Shown: positions 1-7,719, counted from the stretch's first letter. The stretch: DNA of 20,962 nucleotides from an uncultured Atopostipes sp. (GCA_910588235.1 CAJUOQ010000034.1:1-20962), one strand, 5' to 3'. A program made the numbers and translations. The notes: generated from the letters alone by a model not told the origin.

Positions 1-155
1 TATCTTTACAGCTTATTTTTTATCATTGTTTTTCATAGAACTTTTGGAGGTACCAGATTTTTTACTTTCCTAATAATCGAGCTTATCTCCTCGTCAAATT
101 TTCCTTAAAAAAGTGATCGCCCTGCATGACTTTCTGAATGGTTTGTATGTTGCCT

Positions 156-458
156 CTAAAAAGCCGTTGCTTCATAGGCGCTATCTACTTCTTCTAGCAT
201 TTTATACACTGCTTCATAGCTTTCGCAGACATCTCCAGGCACTGTATAGTTGTCTGTTATAGCACGCAACTGCGTAAATTCAGTTTGTAACTCGGGTTCA
301 TCTGTCTTGTTTGATTTTTCATAAATTTGCTCCCATAGCGTTTTAACTTCATGAAATTCTGGATGATTCTCGCCATGGACACGCGCCACGATCGGTGTAA
401 ATTGAGCTAATTTTTCAAAATTTTTAGCTTGTACTTCTTTAAAGGTTTGTTTTGTCAT
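156..458 (-). CDS. Short Ric/YtfE/ScdA-like (hemerythrin-fold-like) protein
   Basis: A 100-residue protein. I start it at the ATG at 458, preceded by a purine-rich AGTAGGA site; an upstream ATG at 515 would add 19 residues but has no clear ribosome site. The pattern H-G-E-N-H-P-E-F-H-E-V (residues 28-38), then a helix, T-D-N-Y-T-V-P-G-D-V-C (68-78) and Y-E-A-V-Y-K-M-L-E-E-V-D (81-92), resembles the C-terminal half of Ric/YtfE/ScdA di-iron proteins, which repair Fe-S clusters after nitrosative or oxidative damage. The final H-x-x-L-E-N-N-x-L-F-P segment of those proteins is absent, so a full di-iron site is doubtful. It is monocistronic, next to dps, and has an Fnr-type promoter, which suits a redox-stress role. 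Assignment is from remembered motifs only. Confidence 0.6.
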   Translation of the reverse strand: MTKQTFKEVQAKNFEKLAQFTPIVARVHGENHPEFHEVKTLWEQIYEKSNKTDEPELQTEFTQLRAITDNYTVPGDVCESYEAVYKMLEEVDSAYEATAF

Positions 459-590
459 GTTTTTTCCTACTTTCTTTATTTGTAAACACATACTATCTGA
501 AATCTTAAGCTGCAAAATTGACCTGCATTAACAATTGAGATTTTTCTTTGTTTCCGAAAAAATCGCTGTGTTTCCTTAATTGGTGACTAT

Positions 591-632
591 AGTATAGAAA
601 GAAAAAGCGGAATCTGAATTGACCCAAGTCAA
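591..632 (-). promoter_or_regulatory. Fnr/FLP-type class II promoter of the Ric-like gene
   Basis: On the minus strand, TATACT at 591-596 serves as -10. The palindrome TTGAC-CCAA-GTCAA lies at 619-632, centred at 625.5. With a start of transcription about 7 nt after the -10 (near 584), the centre falls at about -41.5, the class II position for Fnr/Crp activators. The half-site TTGAC differs by one base from the Fnr consensus TTGAT. Confidence 0.6.
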
Positions 633-731
633 GATTATCCTTTTTATTCATAATTTATTGGTAAGATAGATCCTTCTTTCTAAAACGACTAGGAAAGAAA
701 AGTCTCATTTTCATACTTTTAAATAAACAAA

Positions 732-775
732 AAATAGAGCACTAAAAATCAATGACGATTTCTAGTACTCTATTT
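732..775 (-). terminator. Terminator of dps
   Basis: An inverted repeat of 19 nt per arm (732-750 against 757-775, two mismatches, 6-nt loop) is followed on the minus strand by a T-run. It lies 25 nt past the dps stop codon. Confidence 0.8.
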
Positions 776-800
776 GCTAATCTATTTACCTTTTGCTTTT

Positions 801-1262
801 TTATGCGTCAGCTCTTTTTCCTAAATAGGCTTTTAACATCCATACATGCTTGTCTGTTGCTTCTTTCATAGCGATTAACATATCATTTGAAGGGAAATCT
901 TCATGCTCATCTGTTAGTTGTGCTCCTTCATGTAATGCCTCCGAAATTTTTTCTAAATCGTTGACGACGGCTTCAACCATTTCATCTTGGGAAAGATTTT
1001 TATCTTCAGGGTTTTCTTCTAAAATGGAGTGATCAATGAACTCTTGCAGCGTTGAGTAAGGCTCTCCACCGATCGCTAACAAACGTTCAGCTACTTCGTC
1101 TAAGTTTTCTGTTGTCTCATCGTATAACTCTTCAAACTTTTCATGAAGAGTAAAGAAATGACTACCTTTTACGTACCAATGAAACTGATGGAGTCGAATA
1201 TAAAACTGTCCTTGTGTGGCCACCACTGTGTTCAAATAGTCTTTTACCTCTGTACTTACCAT
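801..1262 (-). CDS. dps: Dps-family ferritin-like DNA-protection protein
   Basis: A 153-residue Dps/miniferritin, the usual length. It forms dodecamers that oxidise and store iron, using hydrogen peroxide, and so protect DNA. The inter-subunit ferroxidase ligands are visible: His28 (in F-H-W-Y), His40 (L-H-E-K-F), Glu44 where Listeria Dps has Asp, Asp55 and Glu59 (L-D-E-V-A-E-R), matching the Listeria pattern with an offset of three. The start ATG has AAGGAGG about 9 nt upstream. It is monocistronic, with its own terminator and an Fnr-box promoter. A PerR-type box was not seen, so control through an Fnr/FLP protein would be the main visible input. Confidence 0.95.
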   Translation of the reverse strand: MVSTEVKDYLNTVVATQGQFYIRLHQFHWYVKGSHFFTLHEKFEELYDETTENLDEVAERLLAIGGEPYSTLQEFIDHSILEENPEDKNLSQDEMVEAVVNDLEKISEALHEGAQLTDEHEDFPSNDMLIAMKEATDKHVWMLKAYLGKRADA

Positions 1263-1336
1263 AAATATCTTCCTCCTTATTTAATTAAACGCTAAACTCT
1301 TTCTATTTTTGTTCCTTTTCATTGATTTATATCTTC

Positions 1337-1377
1337 ATTATAACGAAGATTTTTTGAGTGAACTTGATCTAGATCAA
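1337..1377 (-). promoter_or_regulatory. Fnr-box promoter of dps
   Basis: A perfect 20-bp palindrome, AACTTGATCTAGATCAAGTT at 1361-1380, contains the exact Fnr consensus TTGAT-N4-ATCAA (1364-1377). On the minus strand TATAAT lies at 1337-1342. The box centre (1370.5) is about 40-41 nt upstream of the expected start of transcription near 1330. This geometry is nearly the same as at 591-632. Confidence 0.75.
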
Positions 1378-1446
1378 GTTTTAAAAAAAGATTTATTCAC
1401 GCTCAAAAATTTTCTCAAACAATTTGAACCTCCTTCTACTTAACGG

Positions 1447-2946
1447 TTAAAGAGGTAAATCTTTCTTCGTAAAAATGACATTGGATGCGGCGTAGAGAAC
1501 AAAAGCAATGACGCCTAAAGCAACTAGCCCCCAGCCAAATTCCCCACTAGCCAAAATCTCATCTGTATCAAACAAGCTCGTTAACGTGAAATACTCGAGC
1601 GTCTCTGCACTATCCATGAGTTGTTGAACCATGGTAAGTAGAAAGAATGCAAAAGGTATACCCCCACCGATGGCTAAAGCCAGACCTGTACGGTTAAATA
1701 AAGTCGATGCAAAAAATGAAATGGAACTCATAGCCAAGATTAAAGCAAGTAGACCGAGACTTAACCAGAAATAAGTTTCTGAATCGAATGCCAGAGCGTC
1801 ATCGACGGATCTTGCGGAGGAGACCATGGCATGGTTGACCATACTAATAATTTGTTCCTCATTTAAACCAGTTGCTTCCATCGATGCAACTAAAGCATTG
1901 TCATCTTTTATCAAGGTCATATTCTCACTGACTTGATCACTATTTACATTCAAGGCTACTGCAGAAGAATCAATCATCATCTGTAATAATAGTTCAGCAT
2001 TATCTTCTGTAATCATAGCTGTTGGTTGAGTATTTTCGTTGGCTTCTTCATTCTCCTGAGTAGCGACTTGAGCGGTTTCAGACTCTCCTTCTGTCTCAAG
2101 CGCCTTTATTTCATCCGTCACAAATTGGTGATACTCATTGACAGAGGTTCCTTGTACACGTGCCCCTGCAGCCAATGCATCATTACTTTCTAAAATCAAT
2201 GCGGGATTTTCTGTCAATTCCTCAGCAGTGATTTCAATCTCTTCATCTTCCAGATCTTCGTCATCTTCATAAATATCCCAACGTTCATCTGTGATAATTT
2301 CGGCTGCTTCTTCATAGGATCGTTCATTAATCACATCTTCTAAGTAAATGGAATAAGCATCTGTATCCATATCTCGAGCAGCTGCCGCTTCACGCATCGC
2401 TTGTTCATCATCCTGAATTAAATATAAACGCTCAGATACATAACGTTCATCTTGATTTAAAGGTTCTGCGGCTGCTGTTACATCATCTGTGATCGGATAC
2501 CCCGTCACATTATTGTATTGCAATTGAGAAGCTCCTAAACCAGCTAATGAAACGATGACGTACATTAAAATGACCGACAATATAAGGTAAAGAGACTTTG
2601 TAAAAACAACACTTGATCGTTTAATAGGCGTTGATAAAGTATAGGCCATTGAACCAGAGTCTACTTCATTAACCACAAGATTGTTGGCCGTAAACACAAC
2701 ATATACAATCCCAAGAATGACTGCGATCAATTTATAGAAGTTTTCTAAACTTCCTAAAAGACTCGTCATTGAAGAGAAAATACTAGAAAAAGCAGTCCCC
2801 TCCGCGGCCGCTGCAATAGAGGCATAGCCTTCTGCATCATAGCTAAGAATGAACCCAGATAAAATGCCTGAAGCAACGATCGTGATAATTAACCAGAGCT
2901 TCCAATTCGCTTTAAGACTTTGTTTAAAGATTGGTTTTGAGAACAT
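1447..2946 (-). CDS. ABC-2-type exporter permease with large acidic extracytoplasmic loop
   Basis: A 499-residue membrane subunit of an ABC exporter. Three membrane segments near residues 17-35, 70-90 and 117-137 are followed by about 250 soluble residues, then three more near 393-415, 420-445 and 472-492. The loop is strongly acidic, with runs such as E-D-D-E-D-L-E-D-E-E, and is presumably outside the membrane. The ATG follows the TAA of the ATPase gene directly, and AAGGAGG lies in the last codons of that gene, so the two are translationally coupled. It is the last gene of the operon 4765-1447. The substrate is unknown; the TetR neighbour suggests a drug or toxic compound. The loop is larger than in simple ABC-2 permeases, which have only six membrane segments and short links. 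Confidence 0.8.
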   Translation of the reverse strand: MFSKPIFKQSLKANWKLWLIITIVASGILSGFILSYDAEGYASIAAAAEGTAFSSIFSSMTSLLGSLENFYKLIAVILGIVYVVFTANNLVVNEVDSGSMAYTLSTPIKRSSVVFTKSLYLILSVILMYVIVSLAGLGASQLQYNNVTGYPITDDVTAAAEPLNQDERYVSERLYLIQDDEQAMREAAAARDMDTDAYSIYLEDVINERSYEEAAEIITDERWDIYEDDEDLEDEEIEITAEELTENPALILESNDALAAGARVQGTSVNEYHQFVTDEIKALETEGESETAQVATQENEEANENTQPTAMITEDNAELLLQMMIDSSAVALNVNSDQVSENMTLIKDDNALVASMEATGLNEEQIISMVNHAMVSSARSVDDALAFDSETYFWLSLGLLALILAMSSISFFASTLFNRTGLALAIGGGIPFAFFLLTMVQQLMDSAETLEYFTLTSLFDTDEILASGEFGWGLVALGVIAFVLYAASNVIFTKKDLPL

Positions 2947-3840
2947 TTATACTTCCTCCTTGAATGCATCAGTGATGTAGTCTTCGAATGGAATTTTGAT
3001 TTCTTTAAAATAGACTAAATCAAACGATTTTAAATCTTGAATCAGATGGTTAATATTTTCATCATGAATTTGAACAAATACTTGTAAATCTTCTGCTTTT
3101 ACCCGTTTGATTTGATAACTTAAGCTTAAAAAACGTTCAAACTCTTCCAGTGATTTAAACTCCATTCTGTAAATTTTATTCTTGTTATAACGAATATTTT
3201 CCATATCAGTCACCTCAATAATCTTGCCCTCTCGAATGACTGCGACACGGTCACAAACTTCCTCCACTTCTTGAAAAATATGACTGGACATAAAAATTGT
3301 TTTTTCTTTTTCTTGTTCTTGTTTTAAAAGATCAAGGAAAATGTCACGCATTAGAGGATCTAAACCTGTCGATGGTTCATCCATAATTAAGATATCTGCA
3401 TCCGACGCAAACGCTGAAACGATGGCTGTTTTTTGTTTCATTCCTTTACTCATAGACCGTACCTTAGCTGTCACATCTAATTGAAGGAGGTGGCTCAGTT
3501 CTTTCGCACGTTCCCAACTCCCTCGGCCAGATAAATACATTTGATCCTTTAAAAAATCTTCACCTGTTGTGTTCCCTGGAAAGTTGATCTCCCCCGGAAT
3601 ATAAGACACATATCGTTTAACTTCTGCACTACTCTTCGTGGCATCCAGTCCATTAATCGTGACACTTCCTTCATCAGGATTCAGAAACCCCATCATATGA
3701 CGGATAGTCGTCGTCTTTCCTGCGCCGTTGACCCCTACGAAACCATAAATTTCTCCTTTTTCAATTTCTAAAGACACATCAAAGACTCCGCGCCCTTTTC
3801 CGTAATCCTTCGTCAAATGACTAATATCAATATAGACCAT
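2947..3840 (-). CDS. ABC exporter ATP-binding subunit (second of two)
   Basis: A nucleotide-binding subunit of about 297 residues that would power the neighbouring permease. Visible: Walker A G-V-N-G-A-G-K-T-T, signature variant M-S-K-G-M-K-Q-K in place of LSGGQ, Walker B I-L-I-M-D-E-P, D-loop S-T-G-L-D and switch His in M-S-S-H. The Q-loop position reads Y-I-P-G-E, as in many two-component exporters of this subfamily. An ATG at 3861 is possible, but I prefer the ATG at 3840 (M-V-Y-I-D): GAGAGGAG lies 10 nt before it and the protein then aligns with its paralogue. It overlaps the upstream ATPase gene by 14 nt, indicating coupled translation. The C-terminal ~90 residues are an accessory domain outside the ATPase core. 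Confidence 0.88.
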   Translation of the reverse strand: MVYIDISHLTKDYGKGRGVFDVSLEIEKGEIYGFVGVNGAGKTTTIRHMMGFLNPDEGSVTINGLDATKSSAEVKRYVSYIPGEINFPGNTTGEDFLKDQMYLSGRGSWERAKELSHLLQLDVTAKVRSMSKGMKQKTAIVSAFASDADILIMDEPSTGLDPLMRDIFLDLLKQEQEKEKTIFMSSHIFQEVEEVCDRVAVIREGKIIEVTDMENIRYNKNKIYRMEFKSLEEFERFLSLSYQIKRVKAEDLQVFVQIHDENINHLIQDLKSFDLVYFKEIKIPFEDYITDAFKEEV

Positions 3841-4765
3841 ACTGCAAGTTCTCCTCTCCATCAGCTACTGTTTTTTCACGATCATAAAAGTCCATAAAGT
3901 AATCTTCGAGCGTGAATTTAATTTCTGAAATGAAATTCACCTTGACTTCACTCAATTCCGTAAAGAGTTGTTGCATCTTCTCATCCGTCAGATTTAGTTT
4001 GATCTGATTTTGTTTGGGTCTTTCAATTGGAATAACAAATTTAGTGTTTTCCATAAATTTCTGATAATCTTTAGCACTCGCAAATTCAATTTTGAACGCT
4101 TTATTCGTATTCCGTTTCAGCTGAGCAGCTTCGATGGTTGAAACCATCACGCCCTCCTTAATGATGGCAATGCGATCACAAGTCGCATCGACTTCACTAA
4201 AGATATGGCTAGATAGGAGGATTGTTTTCCCTTCTGCTTTTTCATTTAAGATAAATTGAATGAAACGTTCTTGCATCACAGGGTCTAATCCTGAAGTAGG
4301 TTCATCTAAGATCAGAATTTTTGGATTATGCATAAAAGCAGTAACTACTGCTAACTTTCTTTTGGTTCCCAGACTCATTTCCTTAATCTCTTCAGAAGTA
4401 TCTAATTCAAAGAGGTCTTTAAGTTCCTCGGTTCTTGTCTTATCAGTAATTTGTCTTTCTTCTGCTATAAATTCAATCAGTTGATCACCTGTCATGTTTT
4501 TCGGAAAGGCCAACTCACCTGGCAAATAGCCCACATCTCGTTTGATGATAGCGGCTGATTTCCAACAGTTTTTACCATTAATAAATAGTTCTCCTTCTTG
4601 AGCTTTAGTAAACCCCATTAAATGACGAATGGTTGTCGTCTTTCCCGCACCATTGGGACCCAAGAAGCCAAAAACTTCTCCTTCTTCAATTTTAAAAGAA
4701 ACATCGAATATTCCACGCCCCTGCCCATAATCTTTGGTTACGTGTTTTACTTCTATAACAGACAT
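3827..4765 (-). CDS. ABC exporter ATP-binding subunit (first of two)
   Basis: A 312-residue ATPase, first gene of the operon, with AGAGGG before its ATG. Walker A G-P-N-G-A-G-K-T-T (36-44), Q-loop variant Y-L-P-G-E, signature variant M-S-L-G-T-K-R-K-L (130-138), Walker B I-L-I-L-D-E-P, D-loop T-S-G-L-D and switch S-S-H are all present. It is clearly paralogous to the following gene over the whole length, including the C-terminal accessory domain, so the pair may form a heterodimer on one permease. The gene diverges from a TetR-type regulator, and AT palindromes in the shared 187-bp gap are likely operators. Substrate not known. Confidence 0.9.
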   Translation of the reverse strand: MSVIEVKHVTKDYGQGRGIFDVSFKIEEGEVFGFLGPNGAGKTTTIRHLMGFTKAQEGELFINGKNCWKSAAIIKRDVGYLPGELAFPKNMTGDQLIEFIAEERQITDKTRTEELKDLFELDTSEEIKEMSLGTKRKLAVVTAFMHNPKILILDEPTSGLDPVMQERFIQFILNEKAEGKTILLSSHIFSEVDATCDRIAIIKEGVMVSTIEAAQLKRNTNKAFKIEFASAKDYQKFMENTKFVIPIERPKQNQIKLNLTDEKMQQLFTELSEVKVNFISEIKFTLEDYFMDFYDREKTVADGEENLQYGLY

Positions 4766-4796
4766 TTATTTCCCTCTTTCACTTTAAATTACACTC

Positions 4797-4905
4797 GTTA
4801 ATTAATTAACTTTTGTTTCTTTATTTACATTCGTCACATTTACGATTATACTTCAATGGAAAGTAAGAACAAGGGACATCATTTTTCATTTGATAATTAA
4901 TTAAC
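4797..4905. promoter_or_regulatory. Candidate TetR operators (two AT palindromes)
   Basis: The 14-bp palindrome GTTAATTAATTAAC lies at 4797-4810. A 13/14 match, GATAATTAATTAAC, lies at 4892-4905. Both are in the gap between the ABC operon and the divergent TetR gene, the usual place for TetR operators. The motif is AT-rich, so chance similarity must be considered, but two near-copies 95 bp apart in one divergent promoter region are suggestive. Confidence 0.5.
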
Positions 4906-4952
4906 ACTTACAAATAAATTGTTTATTAACTATGAAGGAGAAGACTTCTACT

Positions 4953-5513
4953 ATGGAAAATTTAGATTTAAGAGTTCAAAAAACTTACAAATCTCTTATT
5001 GAGACTTTTGAGGCTTTATTACAAGAAAAAGAATTTGAAAAAATCTCAGTGACAGAGATTTGCGAAACGGCTATGATTAGACGACCTACCTTTTATCAAC
5101 ATTTCTTAGATAAATACGACTTTTTAGCCTTTTATATTAAACATAAAATGAATATAATTTTCGACCACGCCTTTCAAAATTTAAACGAAGAGGAAGATAA
5201 TTTTTTTATTTTGGTTTTCGAACAATTGCTGAATCAAAGGGATAATGTGTTAGATCTCATCTTCAGTCTTCAAATGAATGCGGACATCATTATAGAATTA
5301 GAAAGCGTTCAAGAATATGGTCAAAGTATGTTAAGAAATCGCGTAAATGAAAGAGAAAATAATCCTAATATAGCTGTGGTCAATGAATACAAAGGTCAGA
5401 TTATTATGGGGATAACGATTCAATCTGTGTATTGGTACAAAAACAATCAAGATAAAATTAGTCGCGAAGAAATTATTGAGTTATATAGACAAACTTTGGA
5501 AAAATTAGGGTGA
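4953..5513 (+). CDS. TetR/AcrR-family transcriptional regulator
   Basis: About 186 residues from the ATG at 4953. An earlier ATG at 4932 lacks a ribosome site, while AAGGAG at 4935-4940 sits 12 nt before 4953. The N-terminal helix-turn-helix is typical of TetR: V-Q-K-T-Y-K-S-L, then E-K-I-S-V-T-E-I-C-E-T-A-M-I-R-R-P-T-F-Y-Q-H-F and D-K-Y-D-F-L. The C-terminal ~130 residues are a diverged ligand-binding domain. It is transcribed away from the ABC exporter operon and probably represses it and itself through the two palindromes between them. The ligand cannot be read from the sequence. No clear terminator follows. Confidence 0.88.
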   Translation: MENLDLRVQKTYKSLIETFEALLQEKEFEKISVTEICETAMIRRPTFYQHFLDKYDFLAFYIKHKMNIIFDHAFQNLNEEEDNFFILVFEQLLNQRDNVLDLIFSLQMNADIIIELESVQEYGQSMLRNRVNERENNPNIAVVNEYKGQIIMGITIQSVYWYKNNQDKISREEIIELYRQTLEKLG

Positions 5514-5639
5514 ACGCAACGAAGATTAAATTTACTTTGAATTTTCCCCCTACAAATGGACATCCTAACTATTACTTTGAAGAGGAATAATTGCTGCTAA
5601 ACCAGTCATTTCAGTTCGCGTATATTTTTCAGATCAATT

Positions 5640-5845
5640 GTGAGGATAGAAGGTTATCCTAAGAAGTGAGACTTATTTTCATACTCACTTGTGAGGATAG
5701 AAGGACTACCTTAAGAAGTGAGACGCATTTTCATACTTACTTGTGAGGATAGAGACGCTACCCTAAGAAGTGAGACTCATTTTTATACTCACTTGTGAGG
5801 ATAGAGGGTCATCCTAAGGAGTCGCACGCTATTCTTAGAGGACAG
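5640..5845. repeat. Four tandem ~52-bp repeats with internal hairpins
   Basis: Units begin with GTGAGGATAG at 5640, 5691, 5743 and 5795 (spacing 51, 52, 52 bp); the fourth is cut short after about 30 bp. Each full unit holds two stems: AGGATA with TATCCT or a near match, and AGTGAG with CTCACT. Unit 2 has CTTACT, which still pairs through a G-U wobble. The lengths are not multiples of three and every frame has stops, so this is not coding. The stretch 5514-5639 before it shows nothing recognisable. Confidence 0.85.
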
Positions 5846-5879
5846 GACCTCCTTGATATATTTGTTTCGTAAGCATACA

Positions 5880-5920
5880 TTGATAATGTATTCACAATGT
5901 GTTATTGTTTATATTGTGAA
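5880..5920 (+). promoter_or_regulatory. Promoter and inverted repeat upstream of the osmC-like gene
   Basis: TTGATA at 5880-5885 and TATTGT at 5903-5908 are spaced by 17 bp. The inverted repeat TTCACAAT (5891-5898) and ATTGTGAA (5913-5920) spans the -10 region, a good position for a repressor. A smaller palindrome, TACATT-GAT-AATGTA, overlaps the -35. The regulator is unknown; a MarR/OhrR-type protein is one possibility. Confidence 0.45.
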
Positions 5921-5962
5921 GAAGATAACTATTGCAGATAAAAAATTGGAGGGAATTATAAA

Positions 5963-6403
5963 ATGGCTATTAGTAGAATGAAAGCAGAAGTGGAAGCCGT
6001 ATCTGGATTAGAAACAGTTAGTCGTGTCCGAGATTTTGAATTTACGATGGATGAGCCTAAAAATTTAGGTGGCACCGATCAAGGGATGAATCCAGTGGAA
6101 GCTTTATTATCATCTGTAGGCGGTTGTAAGGTCATTGTGGCGCAGTCTTTTGCGCGAGCTAAAAAGATTAAGCTCAATAGCATCAAGGTAACTGTCGATG
6201 GTGAAATGGACACAGACGGTTTTACAGGAAAAAATCCCGAAGCAAAAGTCGGATTAACCGACCTCGATACGCATTATCAAATCGATGCGGATAATACAAA
6301 AGAAGAAATCGAAGATTTTGTTGATTTCATTGAAGCTACTTGTCCGGTAATCCAAACCATTGCGGATGCACCGAACATGAAAAAGCAGATAGAAATACTT
6401 TAA
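5963..6403 (+). CDS. OsmC/Ohr-family peroxidase
   Basis: A 146-residue OsmC-family protein, the usual length. Members are cytoplasmic dimers that reduce organic hydroperoxides with two cysteines. Both are present: Cys55 in V-G-G-C-K at the start of the long central helix, and Cys127 in E-A-T-C-P-V. The N-terminal segment G-G-T-D-Q-G-M-N-P-V-E-A-L-L-S-S also fits the family. The start has TTGGAGGG about 10 nt upstream. It is monocistronic with its own promoter and terminator. Whether it is closer to OsmC or to Ohr or YhfA-like members cannot be settled by eye. Confidence 0.88.
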   Translation: MAISRMKAEVEAVSGLETVSRVRDFEFTMDEPKNLGGTDQGMNPVEALLSSVGGCKVIVAQSFARAKKIKLNSIKVTVDGEMDTDGFTGKNPEAKVGLTDLDTHYQIDADNTKEEIEDFVDFIEATCPVIQTIADAPNMKKQIEIL

Positions 6404-6423
6404 ATCATTTGATCTCCTAGATA

Positions 6424-6469
6424 AAAAAAGAGGGTAGAACTTTCATGTAAAAGTTCCGCCCTCTTTTTT
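6424..6469. terminator. Bidirectional terminator
   Basis: A long hairpin with A-run, GAGGG and GAACTTT paired to AAAGTTC, CCCTC and T-run. It serves the osmC-like gene on the plus strand and the convergent flp-type gene on the minus strand. Confidence 0.9.
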
Positions 6470-6486
6470 CATTTTTAAAAGTCCAT

Positions 6487-7182
6487 TTACAACGCTTCAA
6501 ACAGTAGCTCTTCAATACTTGGTATATGGATTTTGTTTTTTGGCAACTGCTCAATTAAATCTGCATTCTCTAATTCTTTAAATTTTCGACTGAGGGTTTC
6601 CGGTGTCGTTCCTAAATAAGAAGCAATATCTTTACGTGTCATCGGTAACTCCACCGTCGTTTCATCGTTCGCATCGTCTCCTGTTAAATCTTCTAAGTAG
6701 TAAATAATGCGGTTCGTCACTTGTTCAATCGCCACAGAAGCCGTCTGTCTTTCGGACTGTTGGAGACGATCGGACATGGATTGTAAAATCTTCATTGAAA
6801 TTTCTGGATAATCCTGCAGTAATTCTTGAAGATCTTCACGATTAATCGCACAAATTGAGGTATTTCTCGTTGCTTCCGCAAAATGATCATGATAGGTGTC
6901 ATCAGAAAAAATAGTCCATTCCCCTGTAAATTCACCTGGATTGAGGACACGAATCAGTTGTTCTTTGCCTGATTCCGCTAAATGAAAAATGCGCACCTGT
7001 CCTCGGTGAACAATATAAACGGAGTCATCTGCGTCCGCTGCTTTATATAAATATTCTCCTCGTTTTAAATGTTTCGTATTCACTTTGGTTCCGATCTTAT
7101 CTATCGATTCTTGATCTAAATGATTAAAGATCGGCACCAGACTGACACAGCTTGTATGGCTTGAATCTGTATGTGTTGCCAT
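6487..7182 (-). CDS. Crp/Fnr-family regulator, FLP type with two cysteines
   Basis: A 231-residue regulator: N-terminal cyclic-nucleotide-binding-like beta roll (about 16-130), long dimer helix (about 130-160) and winged helix-turn-helix (about 175-225). It lacks the four-cysteine Fe-S motif of E. coli Fnr. It has only Cys12 and Cys111, as in Lactobacillus casei FLP (Cys5 and Cys102), where an intramolecular disulfide controls DNA binding. The recognition helix reads T-P-E-T-L-S-R, and Glu195, Ser198 and Arg199 match the E-x-x-S-R residues by which Fnr reads TTGAT. This suits the Fnr boxes upstream of dps and the Ric-like gene. The start has GAGGAGGT about 8 nt upstream. It is 15 nt after the unknown gene, so probably co-transcribed with it. 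Confidence 0.88.
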   Translation of the reverse strand: MATHTDSSHTSCVSLVPIFNHLDQESIDKIGTKVNTKHLKRGEYLYKAADADDSVYIVHRGQVRIFHLAESGKEQLIRVLNPGEFTGEWTIFSDDTYHDHFAEATRNTSICAINREDLQELLQDYPEISMKILQSMSDRLQQSERQTASVAIEQVTNRIIYYLEDLTGDDANDETTVELPMTRKDIASYLGTTPETLSRKFKELENADLIEQLPKNKIHIPSIEELLFEAL

Positions 7183-7197
7183 TCAATTTTACCTCCT

Positions 7198-7659
7198 CTA
7201 CAAATCCATTAAACCTTCAGACGAACGAATAGAACCTGCCAAAACTTGATCTTCATATTCTTTTAAAAAATGAGTATAGACTCGATTGAGCAAGGCTGTT
7301 TCAACCGCTTCCACTTCTTTTGTTTGTTCAACATAGACCGCAAACAAGGCTTCCTTTTCCGCAAGGGTTCCCGACATTGCATCGATGACTTCGAGGATAG
7401 TAGATACAATCCTCGGTGCCAAAGCAGCCAGTCGCTCAACCGGCGTACTACAACTTGATGAAACCGGCGCTTTCTTTTTCAGCGCAATAAATTCATCCAT
7501 ATTTTCTATCTGGCCTTCTTTAGATAATTTTGGTTGCTTTTCAATCGCTGACAAATAATAGTTCGGACGAAATTGCTTTAATATTTCATGTGCTTTTTCA
7601 ATATTTTTTGTAAGGTTTGTCTCGCTAATGTCCATCACTTCACTTTCTTTCGTGCTCAC
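7198..7659 (-). CDS. Hypothetical protein co-transcribed with the FLP regulator
   Basis: A 153-residue, soluble, mostly helical protein I do not recognise. It has a single cysteine at residue 70 in S-S-S-C-S-T-P, and alternating acidic and hydrophobic helices. The first start is GTG at 7659; an in-frame ATG at 7635 (M-D-I-S-E-T) would shorten it by eight residues. Neither has a strong ribosome site. Its 15-nt gap to the downstream FLP-type regulator suggests one transcript and perhaps a linked redox or anaerobic role. The start lies only 20 nt from the degV terminator, so its promoter must overlap that terminator (TTGTCG, then TAAAAT 19 nt later). Confidence 0.7.
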   Translation of the reverse strand: MSTKESEVMDISETNLTKNIEKAHEILKQFRPNYYLSAIEKQPKLSKEGQIENMDEFIALKKKAPVSSSCSTPVERLAALAPRIVSTILEVIDAMSGTLAEKEALFAVYVEQTKEVEAVETALLNRVYTHFLKEYEDQVLAGSIRSSEGLMDL

Positions 7660-7679
7660 AATTTTACAAGTAGCCGCGC

Positions 7680-7719
7680 AAAAAGCGACAATAGCTGTAA
7701 GTTATTACATATTGTCGCT
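7680..7719 (-). terminator. Terminator of the degV-family gene
   Basis: Perfect 10-bp arms AGCGACAATA (7684-7693) and TATTGTCGCT (7710-7719), with five T on the minus strand after the second arm. Confidence 0.8.

Noticed and set aside
5640..5845. CRISPR array
   Set aside because: The units are joined head to tail with no unique spacers between conserved repeats, and no cas genes are near.
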